Below are positions 41,732-53,900 of a DNA stretch of 64,000 bases, one piece after another. The stretch's first letter is position 1, and each line of letters opens with the position of its first letter. The DNA comes from Leptolyngbya sp. SIOISBB (GTDB taxonomy: Bacteria; Cyanobacteriota; Cyanobacteriia; Phormidesmidales; Phormidesmidaceae): contig JAAHII010000001.1 in the NCBI GenBank assembly GCA_010671905.1, positions 2,170,001 through 2,234,000 of the forward strand. Direction: 5' to 3'. A program made the position numbers and the translations under genes. The notes beneath the pieces are model-generated. The model saw only the letters and a program-made list of their open reading frames with translations. It made no database searches and was not told where the DNA came from.

Positions 41732-44700
41732 AGTTCGCCCTCCTCAAAATCAGCGTCATCAGTAGTCATGGCAGTCGTTGGAGGAGGCGCAGCCCAGCGG
41801 ATGGTTTCAATGTAGGTGGCGAGCGTCGCCACGGTGGGATGTTCAAACAGGGCGGGCATACGCAGGTTAATGGCAAACACCTGCTGTAACTGCACCACAA
41901 TCTGCACCGCTAACAGGGAGTGACCACCGAGATCAAAGAAGTTGTCATAACGGCCCACCTGAGGCACGCCTAAAACCTCGGCCCAGATGCGGGCTAGGGT
42001 TTGCTCCACCGCCCCTTCAGGGGGAACAAAGGCAGCAGCGGCCTGGGCGGTGACTTCCGGGGTGGGGAGGATCTTGCGATCCACCTTGCCACTGGGGGTA
42101 AGGGGTAAGGCATCCAGAATCACCAAGGCTGACGGCACCATATAGTCCGGCAGGGTGGCTTTCAACCATGGACGCAAATCTCCCAGGCTCAAGGTTTTCC
42201 CAGGAGCCAGCACACCATAGGCCACTAGGCGTTTATCGCCGGGGATATCCTCCCGCACGATCACCACGGTTTCGCGAATATTAGGGTGTTGGCTAATGGC
42301 GGACTCAATTTCTCCCAGTTCAATACGGAAGCCCCGCAGCTTCACCTGAAAGTCCAACCGCCCCAGGTACTCAATATTGCCGTTGGGTAAATAGCGGGCT
42401 AAGTCACCAGTTTTATAGAGACGTTCAGCCGCATGAGTGCCACAGGGGTTGGGGATAAACCGGGCTTGGGTCAGATCGGGGCGCTGCCAATAGCCTTGGG
42501 CTACACCCTCGCCACCAATGTGCAGTTCCCCTGCCACCCCAATAGGAACGGGTTGCAAGTAGGCATCCAGAATATAGGTTTGGGTGTTGGCGATAGGACG
42601 ACCGATGGGGACAGCCTCTGTGTTTGCCTGTACCTGGGTGCAGGTAGACCAAATCGTAGTTTCGGTAGGACCGTAGACATTCCACAGGGTGCGGCAGCGA
42701 CTGAGCAGTTGATCCGCCAAGTCGCGGGGCAGGGCCTCACCGCCGCAGAGCAAGGTTAACTCGCCATTGCCTGTCCAACCAGTGGTTAAGAGCATTTGCC
42801 AGGTAGCGGGGGTCGCCTGCATGGCGGTAATACCAGCAGTTTGCAGAACTTGCGCCAGGGCAGGCCCATCTGTCGCCAGTTCCCGACTGGCCAAGGTAAC
42901 CTGTGCCCCATTCACAAGGGGCTGGTATAGTTCCAGAGCGGCAATATCAAAGGAAATGGTGGTCACCGCTAGGAGTCGATCCGTTGGCGTGAGTCCAATA
43001 ACCTGATCCATAGCCATCAGGAAATTGCTGAGGTTGTGATGGCGTAGACAAACCCCCTTCGGTTTGCCTGTAGAACCGGAGGTGTAAATGACGTAGGCCA
43101 GGGCACTTCCATCCAGCTCCAGGCTCAGATTGGTAGTAGGCTGCTGGGAGACCATAGGCCAATCTTGGTCTACACAAATTACTCGCGCGGTTGTTGTGGG
43201 GGCAGTAGCCAGGAGAGATGCCTGGGTGAGTAGGCCAGCCAGTTGGGCATCGTCCACCATGAAGCGCAGTCGATCTGCTGGATAAGCAGGATCTAAAGGC
43301 ACATAAGCGCCCCCAGCTTTCAAAATCCCCAACAGAGCTACCGTCAGGTCTAGCGATCGCTCTAAATGAAGACCGACCAAGGTATTGGGGCCAACACCCA
43401 TCTGCTGTAGGTGGTGAGCTAATTGATTGGCCCGTTGATTCAGTTCTTCATAGGTGAGGGTCTGGCCCTCAAATTCAACAGCGATCGCCGCTGGGGTTTG
43501 GGCGGCCCACTGCTCAAACCGCTGGTGCATGGGAGCAGCGGTTTCCAAGGAGGCTTGGGTCTGATTCCAGCTTGCTAGCAGGGCACGTTCAGGCTCTGGC
43601 AATAGCGGGAGGTGGGCGATCGCTTGTTGCGGATTCTGAACCACCCCCCGTAACAGGGTTTCCAGTTCTGCCAAACGGCGCTGAATCGTCTCTTGTCGAA
43701 ACAGGTTGGTGTTGTACTGGCACTCTAGGGTGAGTTGTCCCTGGGCTTCCGTCGCGTTGATGAAAATCTCGAAGTTTTCAAAGGGGCGGGGGTTAGAGGC
43801 TAAAGCAGCATCGAGTCCCTCAAAGCACAATTGCTGAGGATCTAGAGCCTGATCCAGATTGAAGGTGATCGGGACAAGGGGAATGCGGCTGGCATCTCGA
43901 GGCAGCGCCAAGCGCTTCACCAAGCTGCCGAAAGTAAACTGCTGGTGATCGTAGGCATCCAATAGGGCTGAGCGCCGCTGTTGCAGGTAAGTTTGAAAGG
44001 ATTGCTGAGCATCAACCTGGGTATGCAGAGGCAACAGATTTACGCAGTGACCCACTAGGTGGTGTAACCCTTCTGCCGCTTGTCCTGCAGCGGAAATGCC
44101 CACAGTCAGATCCGCTTGTCCTGTTAACCGATGGAGAAAAATCTCAAACCCAGCCAGTAGGGTAGTCATGAAGCTACAGCCGTGAGTCTTGCCCAACTGC
44201 TTAAGCTGACTGACTAATTCCCCCTCTAACACCCAATCCTCACGCGCAGAGTTGAAAGTGCGCAAAGGGGGACGGGGGACATCGGTAGGGAAATCCACCA
44301 CCGGCACGGAATTAGCAAACTGATCCAGCCAATATTGTTCAATGGCAGCAGTTTCAGCGTTCTGGACGGCGGCTTCTAGTTGCAGGGCGTACTGACTAAA
44401 GGGCTCGGGCTCGGGCAGTTTAGCTGGTTGCCCCTGAGTGAGGGCGCTGTAAAGTTGTCCTAATTCTGGCAGCATTACCCCCCAAGACCAACCATCACAA
44501 ATGATGTGGTGGGCAGTTAGTATCACCTGGTGCAGGGTGGGTTCTAGGCGCAAAATCTCCACCCGAAACAAGGGGCCATGCTCTAAGTCAAACGGGGTCG
44601 AGACCGCTGCATATAAACAGTCATCCAGCTTAGTTTGACGTTCTGTAGACGACAGATCTGACCAGTCTTGTACAGGGACAATTAGCGCTTGGTTGACTTG

Positions 44701-44994
44701 GGTGCAAAGAGTAGTCCCGTCAGGACTAAGGGTGGTACGGAGGGCTTCATGACGGTCCACAAGGCTTTGAAGGGCTGCTTTCAAAGCGTCCACATCCAAC
44801 TGCCCCTGCAGGGTCAGGTTTTGGGATTCGTTGTAGGCGCAGTTAGCCTCATCGCCCATTTGTACCGAGGCCCAAATTTCCCGTTGGGACTCGGTGGCAG
44901 CGGCAGTATTGACCAGTTCTCCCTCAGCAAAAGGGTCAAAGTCAACGGCCACATAGTTCGCATTTAATGGACTTGGGTTTGGAGAAAGAACCAT
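41728..44994 (-). CDS. NRPS module C-A-PCP, predicted to load glycine
   Basis: 1088 residues. The condensation domain has an intact HHIICDGWS motif (about base 44500). The adenylation domain shows YTSGSTGKPKGV, FDIAALELY, YGPTETTIW and a final PSGKVDRK. Reading the pocket residues by alignment to PheA gives D-I-L-Q-L-G-V-I-W-K, one change from the classic glycine code. The carrier site is DNFFDLGGHSLLAVQ. ATG at 44994 follows GAGG and lies 90 bases past the preceding gene; an earlier TTG at 45033 is weaker. Substrate assignment rests on the code alone. Confidence 0.9.
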   Translation of the reverse strand: MVLSPNPSPLNANYVAVDFDPFAEGELVNTAAATESQREIWASVQMGDEANCAYNESQNLTLQGQLDVDALKAALQSLVDRHEALRTTLSPDGTTLCTQVNQALIVPVQDWSDLSSTERQTKLDDCLYAAVSTPFDLEHGPLFRVEILRLEPTLHQVILTAHHIICDGWSWGVMLPELGQLYSALTQGQPAKLPEPEPFSQYALQLEAAVQNAETAAIEQYWLDQFANSVPVVDFPTDVPRPPLRTFNSAREDWVLEGELVSQLKQLGKTHGCSFMTTLLAGFEIFLHRLTGQADLTVGISAAGQAAEGLHHLVGHCVNLLPLHTQVDAQQSFQTYLQQRRSALLDAYDHQQFTFGSLVKRLALPRDASRIPLVPITFNLDQALDPQQLCFEGLDAALASNPRPFENFEIFINATEAQGQLTLECQYNTNLFRQETIQRRLAELETLLRGVVQNPQQAIAHLPLLPEPERALLASWNQTQASLETAAPMHQRFEQWAAQTPAAIAVEFEGQTLTYEELNQRANQLAHHLQQMGVGPNTLVGLHLERSLDLTVALLGILKAGGAYVPLDPAYPADRLRFMVDDAQLAGLLTQASLLATAPTTTARVICVDQDWPMVSQQPTTNLSLELDGSALAYVIYTSGSTGKPKGVCLRHHNLSNFLMAMDQVIGLTPTDRLLAVTTISFDIAALELYQPLVNGAQVTLASRELATDGPALAQVLQTAGITAMQATPATWQMLLTTGWTGNGELTLLCGGEALPRDLADQLLSRCRTLWNVYGPTETTIWSTCTQVQANTEAVPIGRPIANTQTYILDAYLQPVPIGVAGELHIGGEGVAQGYWQRPDLTQARFIPNPCGTHAAERLYKTGDLARYLPNGNIEYLGRLDFQVKLRGFRIELGEIESAISQHPNIRETVVIVREDIPGDKRLVAYGVLAPGKTLSLGDLRPWLKATLPDYMVPSALVILDALPLTPSGKVDRKILPTPEVTAQAAAAFVPPEGAVEQTLARIWAEVLGVPQVGRYDNFFDLGGHSLLAVQIVVQLQQVFAINLRMPALFEHPTVATLATYIETIRWAAPPPTTAMTTDDADFEEGEL

Positions 44995-45084
44995 AACAGC
45001 CTCAGGAAAACAATCAGCGATCGCACAAATCAATTCATGAAACCAGACTATAGATGCTGGTTTCAGCCACTATCGAGATGCTCA

Positions 45085-46860
45085 TCACGCATCCACTTGA
45101 CGGAAGTAAAAACTGTGGTAACCATCCACAAAGCGCTGGGGATGAAAAGGAATCACACAGGTCCGATCATTCTTCCAACTCTCGGTAAGTTCATACCCGA
45201 GCGCCTCTATATCACCGATAAACTGATCGCGATTTTGAATTTTATAGGGGCAAATAGCGGCCAGTTTATAGGGCTGCTTGGAGGCTAAGATGCTTTGCAA
45301 GGTGACATAGTCTGGCCCTTCATAAAAAGGAACGCGGGCAATAAATAAATGCCTTGGTTTCTCTCCTAAAGGAGCTAGGATTGCCGCCAAAGATGGTTGG
45401 ATATATTGGAGCGCACCGCAGGTAATGAACACATCTGCCCCATCTGCCATCTCATGTTGAGTGGTAAATGAAAGATTCGTGATGCCTCGCTTTCGAGCAA
45501 TGTTAGTACCTGCCTCTACGGCGCTAGGCACCTCACACACTTGCCATTTCAATTGGGAAGGATAGTCCACATAGCGTTGGTAAGTGTAGTACCCTCTACC
45601 GACGCTTCCCCCCAGGTCAAAAACTCGCTGGCTTGCCGCCAAGACCGTTTTCAAATAGGGCAGCAGGGGGCGATCACTAGGATTCAATTGATCCAGATTC
45701 TTGGCACTATACTGATGGGCACCGGTATGGTCATAGCCTACAGGCAGATGTTGCGCGATCGCCTGCTGGGCCTGCTCAAAGGTGTCAAACACTCCCCGAA
45801 AACCATTAGAGATTCTGGGGAAGCGGCTATAGTCGTAAAGATCACGGATGCCGGGTAACGCTAACCAAGCGTCGAGGGATCGCTGCAACCTTACCTTAGT
45901 CGATGCTGACCACTGGCTGACTCGCCGAATTCGTCCAACTCCCGACAACAACACATCATCTAGAGTCAGTGGATTGCGATCCGAGAGAGCCGACATCACC
46001 CCGATCTTCAGTCTGTCTTGCAGAGGAGACTGTCCAGGCGGCCTGGGGGAAAAACCAGCTTTTCGTAGATAGTAATTTGCCTGATAGACCTTGGCTCGCT
46101 GATTACCAGACTCTAGGCAAAGACCAATGGACAGAGAAACCGACACCTGGCTGCCATTTTTTACCCAGTGGGGTGCATTGACCGGATGATGAACTCCTTT
46201 ACCAGCCGTTAAGGGATATATTGTTGCTTCTACATCATGCTGTTGCCGATACTGGGCAGAGCCGTAATTGCCAATATAAAACTGCTCTAATTCTGGCTCT
46301 GTTAGCACCTTGCGATCATAGGGATTAAACAGATGGACTTCTTTATGACCTGAAATTTGTAATAGAAAATTGGATGTGTGATCGATATGGTAAGGCGTAA
46401 TGGAATGGGGGGATGAGATGAATAAAGTAACAAAGGTTCTAGTAATCTGTTTATTCAAATCATCACCAGTGACTTCAGAAAGCTCTGCGATGAAGCGATC
46501 GCTGATTTCCTGATAAATTGGTGAAATGTCATTGAGCCGCGTCAGACGCAACCACGTGTTAGACGTATGAATGTTATCTAAAGCTGCGACAACCTGTTTT
46601 TGAATAGGAATATCACTCACGTCTGAACCGGGGTGAGTCAGACCAGAACGGCAAGCAATTTGAGACTTTGAACCCTTATCTAGAATAAGTTGGGTCAGAT
46701 CTATTAGTGCTGACTGCCGGAAAAGTGCACTATTCCCTAGGGTGTGTTTGACCGAAAATCTATCCCTTGGAAAGCCAGTCGATAAGTGGCTGTTATCATC
46801 TGCCAAAATCCTGGCAGGCACTAGGGCTTCTTTGCTTGCCTTTGATATTAAAATACTCAT
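45085..46860 (-). CDS. JmjC-like oxygenase fused to a TIGR04325-type methyltransferase
   Basis: 591 residues. The N-terminal 300 residues are a cupin/JmjC-like Fe(II)/2-oxoglutarate oxygenase: PYHIDHTSNFLLQISG supplies the HxD pair and GVHHPVNAPHWVKNG the distal His. The C-terminal half has RISNGFRGVFDTFEQA, DLGGSVGRGYYTY (SAM site) and a 'putative methyltransferase, LIC12133 family' pattern. It is homologous over the oxygenase part to the next gene (46958-47926). Expected chemistry: beta-hydroxylation of a carrier-bound amino acid and O- or C-methylation, by inference from the family. ATG at 46860 is preferred to an upstream TTG at 46887; neither has a clear ribosome site. Confidence 0.8.
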   Translation of the reverse strand: MSILISKASKEALVPARILADDNSHLSTGFPRDRFSVKHTLGNSALFRQSALIDLTQLILDKGSKSQIACRSGLTHPGSDVSDIPIQKQVVAALDNIHTSNTWLRLTRLNDISPIYQEISDRFIAELSEVTGDDLNKQITRTFVTLFISSPHSITPYHIDHTSNFLLQISGHKEVHLFNPYDRKVLTEPELEQFYIGNYGSAQYRQQHDVEATIYPLTAGKGVHHPVNAPHWVKNGSQVSVSLSIGLCLESGNQRAKVYQANYYLRKAGFSPRPPGQSPLQDRLKIGVMSALSDRNPLTLDDVLLSGVGRIRRVSQWSASTKVRLQRSLDAWLALPGIRDLYDYSRFPRISNGFRGVFDTFEQAQQAIAQHLPVGYDHTGAHQYSAKNLDQLNPSDRPLLPYLKTVLAASQRVFDLGGSVGRGYYTYQRYVDYPSQLKWQVCEVPSAVEAGTNIARKRGITNLSFTTQHEMADGADVFITCGALQYIQPSLAAILAPLGEKPRHLFIARVPFYEGPDYVTLQSILASKQPYKLAAICPYKIQNRDQFIGDIEALGYELTESWKNDRTCVIPFHPQRFVDGYHSFYFRQVDA

Positions 46861-46957
46861 TTCAATAGGTAAGTGAATAGAGGGCAAAGGATATCTTTAA
46901 GTTAGTAATTACAGTCAAGGCGCAGATTGGCGAGCTTGAGAAATAATGCTGTAACCT

Positions 46958-47926
46958 TCAGGGAAACAGTTTTCTGGGGAAGTTCATAATTTCTCTGCAG
47001 CGAAAAAAACCAGACCTTAAGAGGTCACCCTTGCTGCGAGGATTTTTCTTTGACAGTGCAGAGAGGACTTTCGCCTTGAGAATATCTTTGAGTTTTGACT
47101 GACCGGGTGCAGTCGGTTGCCCCCCTAGCTGCCTGAGCAGATGGTTCACCTGATAGATATAAGCCTCCTGATCACAGCCTTTAAGGCAAAAGTGAATTCC
47201 CATTGCCACTGAGTATTGCTGGCCATTCTTAAACCAATGAGGCGCGCGGCTAGGATGATGAACACCCCGACCAGGAGTTAGAGGATAGATAAGAGCTTTT
47301 TCTTGCTTAGCTGGAGTGTGCAGAGCAGCTCCTAGGTTGCCACCGTAATATTGCTCGATTTCAGTCTCACTGAGAATGCTGCGATCGCGAGGATCAAACA
47401 AATTAGCCGTTCTTTCCCCATGGATTTGGAATAGGAATGTGGCCTCATGGTCAATGTGGTAAGGGGTCACAGCCTGGGGCGAGGCAATAAAAATGTAGGT
47501 GTCTAACCAGGTAATTTGTGAACGGAAGGGCATTGCAGAGAGGGTTTCCAATTCTGCTAACACTTGTTCAGTCAGGGCAGCATAGGCGGGATCTATCTGA
47601 GCACTTTTCAGCAGCACCCAAGATCCTGCCTGTTCAATATTTTCGATAATGTGACTGACTTGATCGGTCAAGTGGCAGCCTGCCCATTGACTATCTATGG
47701 CACTATTGCTGTCCATGCAGGACACCCGATCGCTCATGTCAGAGTTGATCAACGTCTCTGACAATTGCACCAAGCGGGGCAGAGCAAACAGGGGATGATT
47801 TCCCAAATTGTGAGAGAAGTCAAAGGGGCGTTGGTTAAAGTCAGCAGCAAAAGCTCCCGGTTCAGGATTGATGATAGGTTGCGGTAGCGCCGTCGAGGCC
47901 GCTGCTTGGACAGGCGAGGTGGTCAT
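46958..47926 (-). CDS. JmjC/cupin-like Fe(II)/2-oxoglutarate oxygenase
   Basis: 322 residues. Metal ligands are visible in PYHIDHEATFLFQIHG (His and Asp) and GVHHPSRAPHWFKNG (distal His). The C-terminal tail (LKDILKAKVLSALSKKNP) matches the corresponding tail of the oxygenase half of the fusion gene downstream, so the two are paralogues. Overlaps the megasynthase stop by four bases (ATGA), hence coupled. A tailoring hydroxylase for the PKS-NRPS product is the simplest reading; substrate unknown. Confidence 0.8.
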   Translation of the reverse strand: MTTSPVQAAASTALPQPIINPEPGAFAADFNQRPFDFSHNLGNHPLFALPRLVQLSETLINSDMSDRVSCMDSNSAIDSQWAGCHLTDQVSHIIENIEQAGSWVLLKSAQIDPAYAALTEQVLAELETLSAMPFRSQITWLDTYIFIASPQAVTPYHIDHEATFLFQIHGERTANLFDPRDRSILSETEIEQYYGGNLGAALHTPAKQEKALIYPLTPGRGVHHPSRAPHWFKNGQQYSVAMGIHFCLKGCDQEAYIYQVNHLLRQLGGQPTAPGQSKLKDILKAKVLSALSKKNPRSKGDLLRSGFFRCREIMNFPRKLFP

Positions 47927-50900
47927 GACACGGCTCCTCCTACTTGCAGATATTTACCGGGGCGATCGGGGTCGGGAATGTACCAAGCGGGGTTACCCTG
48001 GGGATCTTTACCCAGACGGGCACCAGGTTGAGGGGGGCGATTACGATCTACCGTCCTCTGCCCAACTGGCTCCTGGGTCGTAACTGGAGTCACCCCACTC
48101 AGGAATCCGGCGATTTGCAATTCCGCCACACTGTCCTTAAAGGCACGGATAACAAACTCGATATCGGCCTCCGTATGGGCCAGGGTGAAGAAGCAGGGCC
48201 GGTGCTCCCAGACATGTACCCCCTTCTCCCGCAGCAGATAGAACAGCAGACCGCCATAGGGTTCGCTCTCGTCGTACTTCACATAGAAGACAGAGGTGAA
48301 GTGGGCGATCTTTACAGGGGCCTGCACCCGCTGGAAGTGATCGTTCAGGTGGTTGGCAAATCGGGTAACTTTATCCGCCAGCGATCGCTGCGCTTCCGGT
48401 CCCAATTCCTTGAGTTTTGTCAGCACTGCTTCCGCCGCCGCTAGGGCCATGGGATGGCGCACAAAAGTGCCCGCAAAGAAAGTGACCCCCACTTCGGGAA
48501 TGGAGTCATCACCAAACTGCCAGAAACCGCCATCCAGGGCATCCATATATTCAGATTTGCCCGCGACCACGCCGATGGGCAGGCCACCCCCAATGACCTT
48601 GCCGTAGGTAGCGAGGTCCGCTCGAATGTTGAAATAGGCTTGAGCACCGCCGGGATGGACTCGGAATCCCGTCACCACTTCGTCGAAGATGAAGGCGGTG
48701 CCAGACTGTTCCGTCAGCTGTCGCAGATCTTGCAGAAATTCCTGGGGCTGTAGATCGGGACGGCGACTTTGAACAGGCTCCACCAAAATGGCCGCCAAGT
48801 CATCAGCCTGGCTTCGTAACACTTCTAAGGATTCGGGAGTGCCGTAGTCCAGCATCAGCACGTTTTCCACCGCTGACGCCATAATCCCTGGGGCGGCAGG
48901 GAAGGAACGGTGTTGAGGGCCGCCCCGTACAATCACCTCGTCAAAGGTGCCATGGTAGCCACCTTTAAAAATGGCCACTCGATTGCGTCCCGTCACCGTG
49001 CGGGACAGTCGCAGGGCTGCCATCACTGCTTCGGAGCCGGTGTTGCAAAAGGCCACTCGCTCCATGCCAGTGAACTCACTTACCATCTGGGCTACCCGAC
49101 CTGCTAGGGGTGTCTGGGGACCAATTTCAATACCCCGCTCCATCTGGGCCATAACTGCCTGCTGGACAAAATCCGGGGACCAACCGAAGAAATTAAGGCC
49201 AAAACCGTTGGTGAGATCCACATACTCATTACCATCTACATCCCACAGCTTCGACCCTGCCGAGTGATCAGTAACGATGGGGTAAACAACTTCTTTCAGC
49301 AGAGGGCTGAAGCCAGACACGGTGCGGGGATCTGCCAGGTGGCGACGATGGCTTTGCGCCTGCTGCTTAGAGGTTTTGGTTCGAGTGGTGTAGCGAGCAA
49401 TAAAGCGATCTAGCGCAGCCTGGTGCTCTGCTGATAAATCAGTCGATTTGCTTTTCTCGATGCGGGCACCGGGACCATGGATTTTCTTCGGTGCTGCTGC
49501 CTCCGGCTTAGAGGCTAGCGCAGGTGCAATCGGAAGCGTGCTGGCAGGAGAAGTCCCGTTCGCAACTGAGACCATCGGGGTCGGAGCCGGAGCGGCTAAG
49601 GCGGCTGGGGGAACTTGCCCCAGTAGGGCTAGTTGCTGCTGCATGATTTGCAACTGCTGGGCGACGAGGGTCTGGACGGCATCTGAGGGGGGAGTCGCTG
49701 TCGTAGGGATAAAAGTCCCGTGGCTCTGGGCCTGACCATTATTGCCTTGGCTATCGCCGAGGATGCTGAGCGGCGGTGAGGTCAGGGGTGAAGTTGGCTT
49801 AGTGGCGGGTGCAGGCGTGGGGGGCGGAGCAAAGGCGTCTGCTGGCAGTACCGCGTCCAGATGGGTAGCAAGGGATTCTAGAGTGGGGAAGTCCTCAAGT
49901 AACTGGCGGAAAGTGACTTTAATGCCGACTTTTTTCTTGAGGGCGATGCCTACTTGGGTGAGGGATAGGGAGTCGAGCCCTAGGTCGAGAAAGGTCAAGC
50001 TGGGATCTGCCCCGGCCAAGTCTAGACCAGAACTTTCCTCCAGAACCTCTTGGATGGCACTGAGGATTTGGGGTTTACGGCTTTGGGTCATAGGAGATGA
50101 AGGGTGGGTTGGAATGTGAGAAACATTTGAATGTGGAGTTGGGAATTCTGCATGCTCCGGCGGCGATCCATTCGAGCTGCTGGCTGGACTGATATTCGCC
50201 GCTGGCAGCGGCTCAATCCAATAGCGCTGGCGTTCAAAGGGATAAGTGGGCAAGGGCAAGCGATCGCGCCGTTCATGTTGATATACCTGTCCCCAGTCGA
50301 GGGTGGCCCCAACAGCCCAGAGCCGGCCCACAGCTCCCCAGAGAGCCTGCCATTCGGCCCCGTCCTCAGCGGTAGTGCCCAGGGATGCCAGAGCGAGTTG
50401 CTGCTGGGGATCCTGAATTTGGCGACGGGCGAGGGTGGCGGCGGTCGTGCGAGGCCCTACTTCCAGCAGGATGCGTTCAGGCTGTTGCCAGAGGGTGGCG
50501 ATGGCATCGGCAAAGCGCACTGGAGCCAGGGAATGGTCAGCCCAGTAGGCGGGAGCTGTAGCCTGTTCAGCGGTGAGCCAGTCCCCAGTGACGGTGGAGA
50601 CGATGGGGATTTGGGGAACTGCCAAGGGAACCCCCTGCAACAACTCCAGCAGGGGCTGCCGCACCGGGGCCATCATTGGGGAATGGAAAGCATGGGAAGT
50701 GTGGAGGGGACGGCAGGGGATATCTGCTGCTTCTAACCGTTGCTGACAGGCCGCGATCGCCCTGTGAGACCCCGAAATCACGCAGAGACCGGGGGCATTA
50801 ATAGCAGCGATCACCACCCCATCTGCTAAATAGGGCTCCACCGCTATCGCCTCCGCCCGCACCGATAGCATTGCCCCGGTAGGTAAGGCATCCATCAGCT

Positions 50901-53900
50901 GTCCCCGCAGGGCCACCAGCTTTAGGGTCGCCTCCAGGGGAATGACTCCGGCCAAGCAAGCAGCTACAAATTCCCCAATGCTGTGGCCGATCAGGGCGGT
51001 GGGCTGTACGCCCCAGCTTTGCCACAGGCAGGCCAGGGCATAGTTCACCGCAAATAGGGCGGGCTGAGTCCAGCGGGTTTGGGTCAACTGTTCGGCGGCG
51101 GCCGCCTCGTCTTGCTCGGGATAAATCAGGGTGCGAATGTCCCGCTCTACCACGGGCAACAGCAGGGCCGCACAGGTGTCTAAAGCTTCTCGAAACACAG
51201 GCTCATGGGCGTAGAGATTGGCCCCCATGTGCAGATATTGGGATCCCTGACCGGGGAACATAAACACGACCGGTCGGGGACAGCGATCTCCCTGGCGACT
51301 ACCACTGTGGCTGGGATCCGGCTGAACTAAGGTCGCCACCGTCTCTTCTTGGCGACACACCCACCAACGTCGATGGGCGTGTACCCGCCGCCCTCGCTGC
51401 AGGGTATATGCCACATCTGCCAGAGATATACCAGGATGCGCATCCAGATAAGCTTGTAAATTTTGGCTAGCCTGATCCAATGCGGTTGGGGTTTTCGCCG
51501 ACAGCAGCAACAACTGGTAAGGGCGGGCAGGACTTGTGGGAAACGGCACCGGAGCTTCTTCTAGGACCACGTGGGCATTGGTACCCCCCACCCCAAAGGA
51601 GCTGACCCCCGCCCGTCGGGGCTGATCGCTTTGAGGCCAGTCCGTTCCCTGGGCTTGGACATAGAAGGGGCTGTTGGCAAAGTCGATGTGGGGGTTAGGA
51701 CGTTGAAAATGGAGACTGGCGGGCAGGCGGCGATGGTATAGGGCAAGGGCAGTTTTAATCAACCCCGTCACCCCAGCCGCAGCTACCAGATGGCCCACGT
51801 TGCTTTTTACCGACCCGATGGCGCAGAACTGCTTGGCCTCGGTTTGGCAGCGGAAGGCCTGGGTGAGGGCTTCAATTTCAATTGGGTCTCCCATGGGGGT
51901 GGCGGTGCCGTGGGTTTCCACATAGCTAATGGTTTCTGGCGCAAACCCCGCCTCAGCTTGGGCGGCAGCGATCGCCTTAGCCTGACCACGAACACTGGGG
52001 GCCGTGAAGCTGACCTTGTCGCCCCCGTCATTGTTCATGCCCGTACCATGGATAACGGCGTAGATGCGATCGCCATCCCGTTGGGCGTCAGACAGCCGCT
52101 TAAGTACCACCACTGCGGCCCCGTCATTAAACAAGGTGCCCTGGGCATCAGCATCAAAGGGGCGACAGTGCCCATCGCCGGAGAGCATACTGCCCTCCTG
52201 ATAAAGGTGGCCGCTAGCCTGGGGGGTGGTGATGGAAATGCCCCCAGCAAGGGCGATGTCACATTGGCGATCGCGCAGTGCTTGAAAGGCTTGAATCACT
52301 GCCACCAAGGAAGTGGAACAAGCAGTGTTAACACTCACCACAGGGCCTTGCAGATTTAGTTTGTAGGCAGCACGAGTAGTGACAAAGTCCTTCTCATTGG
52401 CCAACATCACCTGGAAGTCTCCTAAGCGGCGGATCACTTCCGGGCGACCGCAGAGATGACGAGCAAAATAGGTATTGTGGCCGGACCCGGCATAGAGACC
52501 GATAGCGGTGTCAGGGTCGTCGGGGCTGTACCCAGCATTTTCCAGCGCTGCGTAGACCACCTCCAGGAAGACCCGCGCCTGGGGGTCCATCACCTCCGCC
52601 TCCCGCGGGGAAATGCCGAAGAAAGCCGCATCGAATTGGTCAGCGTTGTCCACGATGCCCCGAACAGGCACATAGCTTGGATCGTTTCGCAACTCAGCCG
52701 GGATGCTGGGATCCAATTGCTCCAGGCTGAAGACCGTGTGGGACTCGACACCGTTGCAGAGATTTTGCCAAAAGCCATCAACGGAATCGGCACCAGGGAA
52801 GCGTCCCGCCATACCCACAATGGCGATACCCTCAGACGCCAAATTGGTCGCCGAGTTGGGCGCAGTAGCGGATGTAGCCAGAGTAGTTGATTCCCCTGCT
52901 GCCAAATACTTAGCCAATGCGCTGATGGTGGGATGCTCGTACAGCTTGACCACGCGAAAATCAGGGTTGATCTGCGCTTGGATCCGTAGGGCAACCTGCA
53001 TCCCCAACAGGGAAGTACCGCCCATATCAAAGAAGTTGTCCTGGGTGCCGACAGCAGGCACCTCCAGCACCGCTGCCCAAATTGCCACTAGGGTTGCCTC
53101 TAATGCCGTTTGGGGGAGCAGTGGTGGGCACATGTTGGTAAACCGACGTTTCTGGTGGCACTGGTAAGGCACGGCGATCGGCCTTGCCGTTGGGGGTGAG
53201 GGGAATCTGATCCAGCACCACGATCGCCTCTGGCACCATATAAGCAGCTAAACGATTTTGCAGTCCCGCTTTCAGCTCCTCTGGGTCAGGGCAATCAGAA
53301 TTGTCCGCCGTGACATAAGCCACCAATCGCTTGCGGCCCGGAGTGTCTTCCCGCAGTAAAACCAAGGCAGTGTGGACGAGCTCGTTTGCCATCAGGGCCG
53401 TCTCGATTTCACCCAGTTCAATGCGGAACCCCCGCAGCTTCACCTGGTTATCCTGGCGGCCCAGAAATTCAATTGCCCCATCCGGCCGCTGCTGCACCAT
53501 GTCCCCAGTGCGATACAGGCGCGCCTGGAGATCTGTGGCGAATGGGTCGGGAACAAACCGCTCGGCGGTCTTCTCTGGCAGATTCAAATATCCCTGGGCA
53601 AGGCCATCACCGCCGATGTAGAGTTCTCCCGGTTGTCCAAGAGGGACGGGCTGCTGCTGCTCGTCCAAAATATAAACCTGGGTGCGATTGATGGGGTAGC
53701 CGATGGGGATGTTGGTGCAGTCGGCGGGCAAGGGATGGGGAATGCGGTAGTAGCAGGTAAAAGTGGTACTTTCCGTCGGACCGTAGCCGTTGATCAGTTG
53801 AGTCTCTGGCAATAACGCTTGGGCACGGCGGATGTGTGACACTGACAAGGCTTCCCCCCCGGTCAGCAGTTCCTGCACCGGGGCCAATACCTCCGGGGCA

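Noticed and set aside
51790-52359. 189-codon plus-strand frame inside the KS region
   Set aside because: Shadow of the ketosynthase on the opposite strand; long only because of high GC content.
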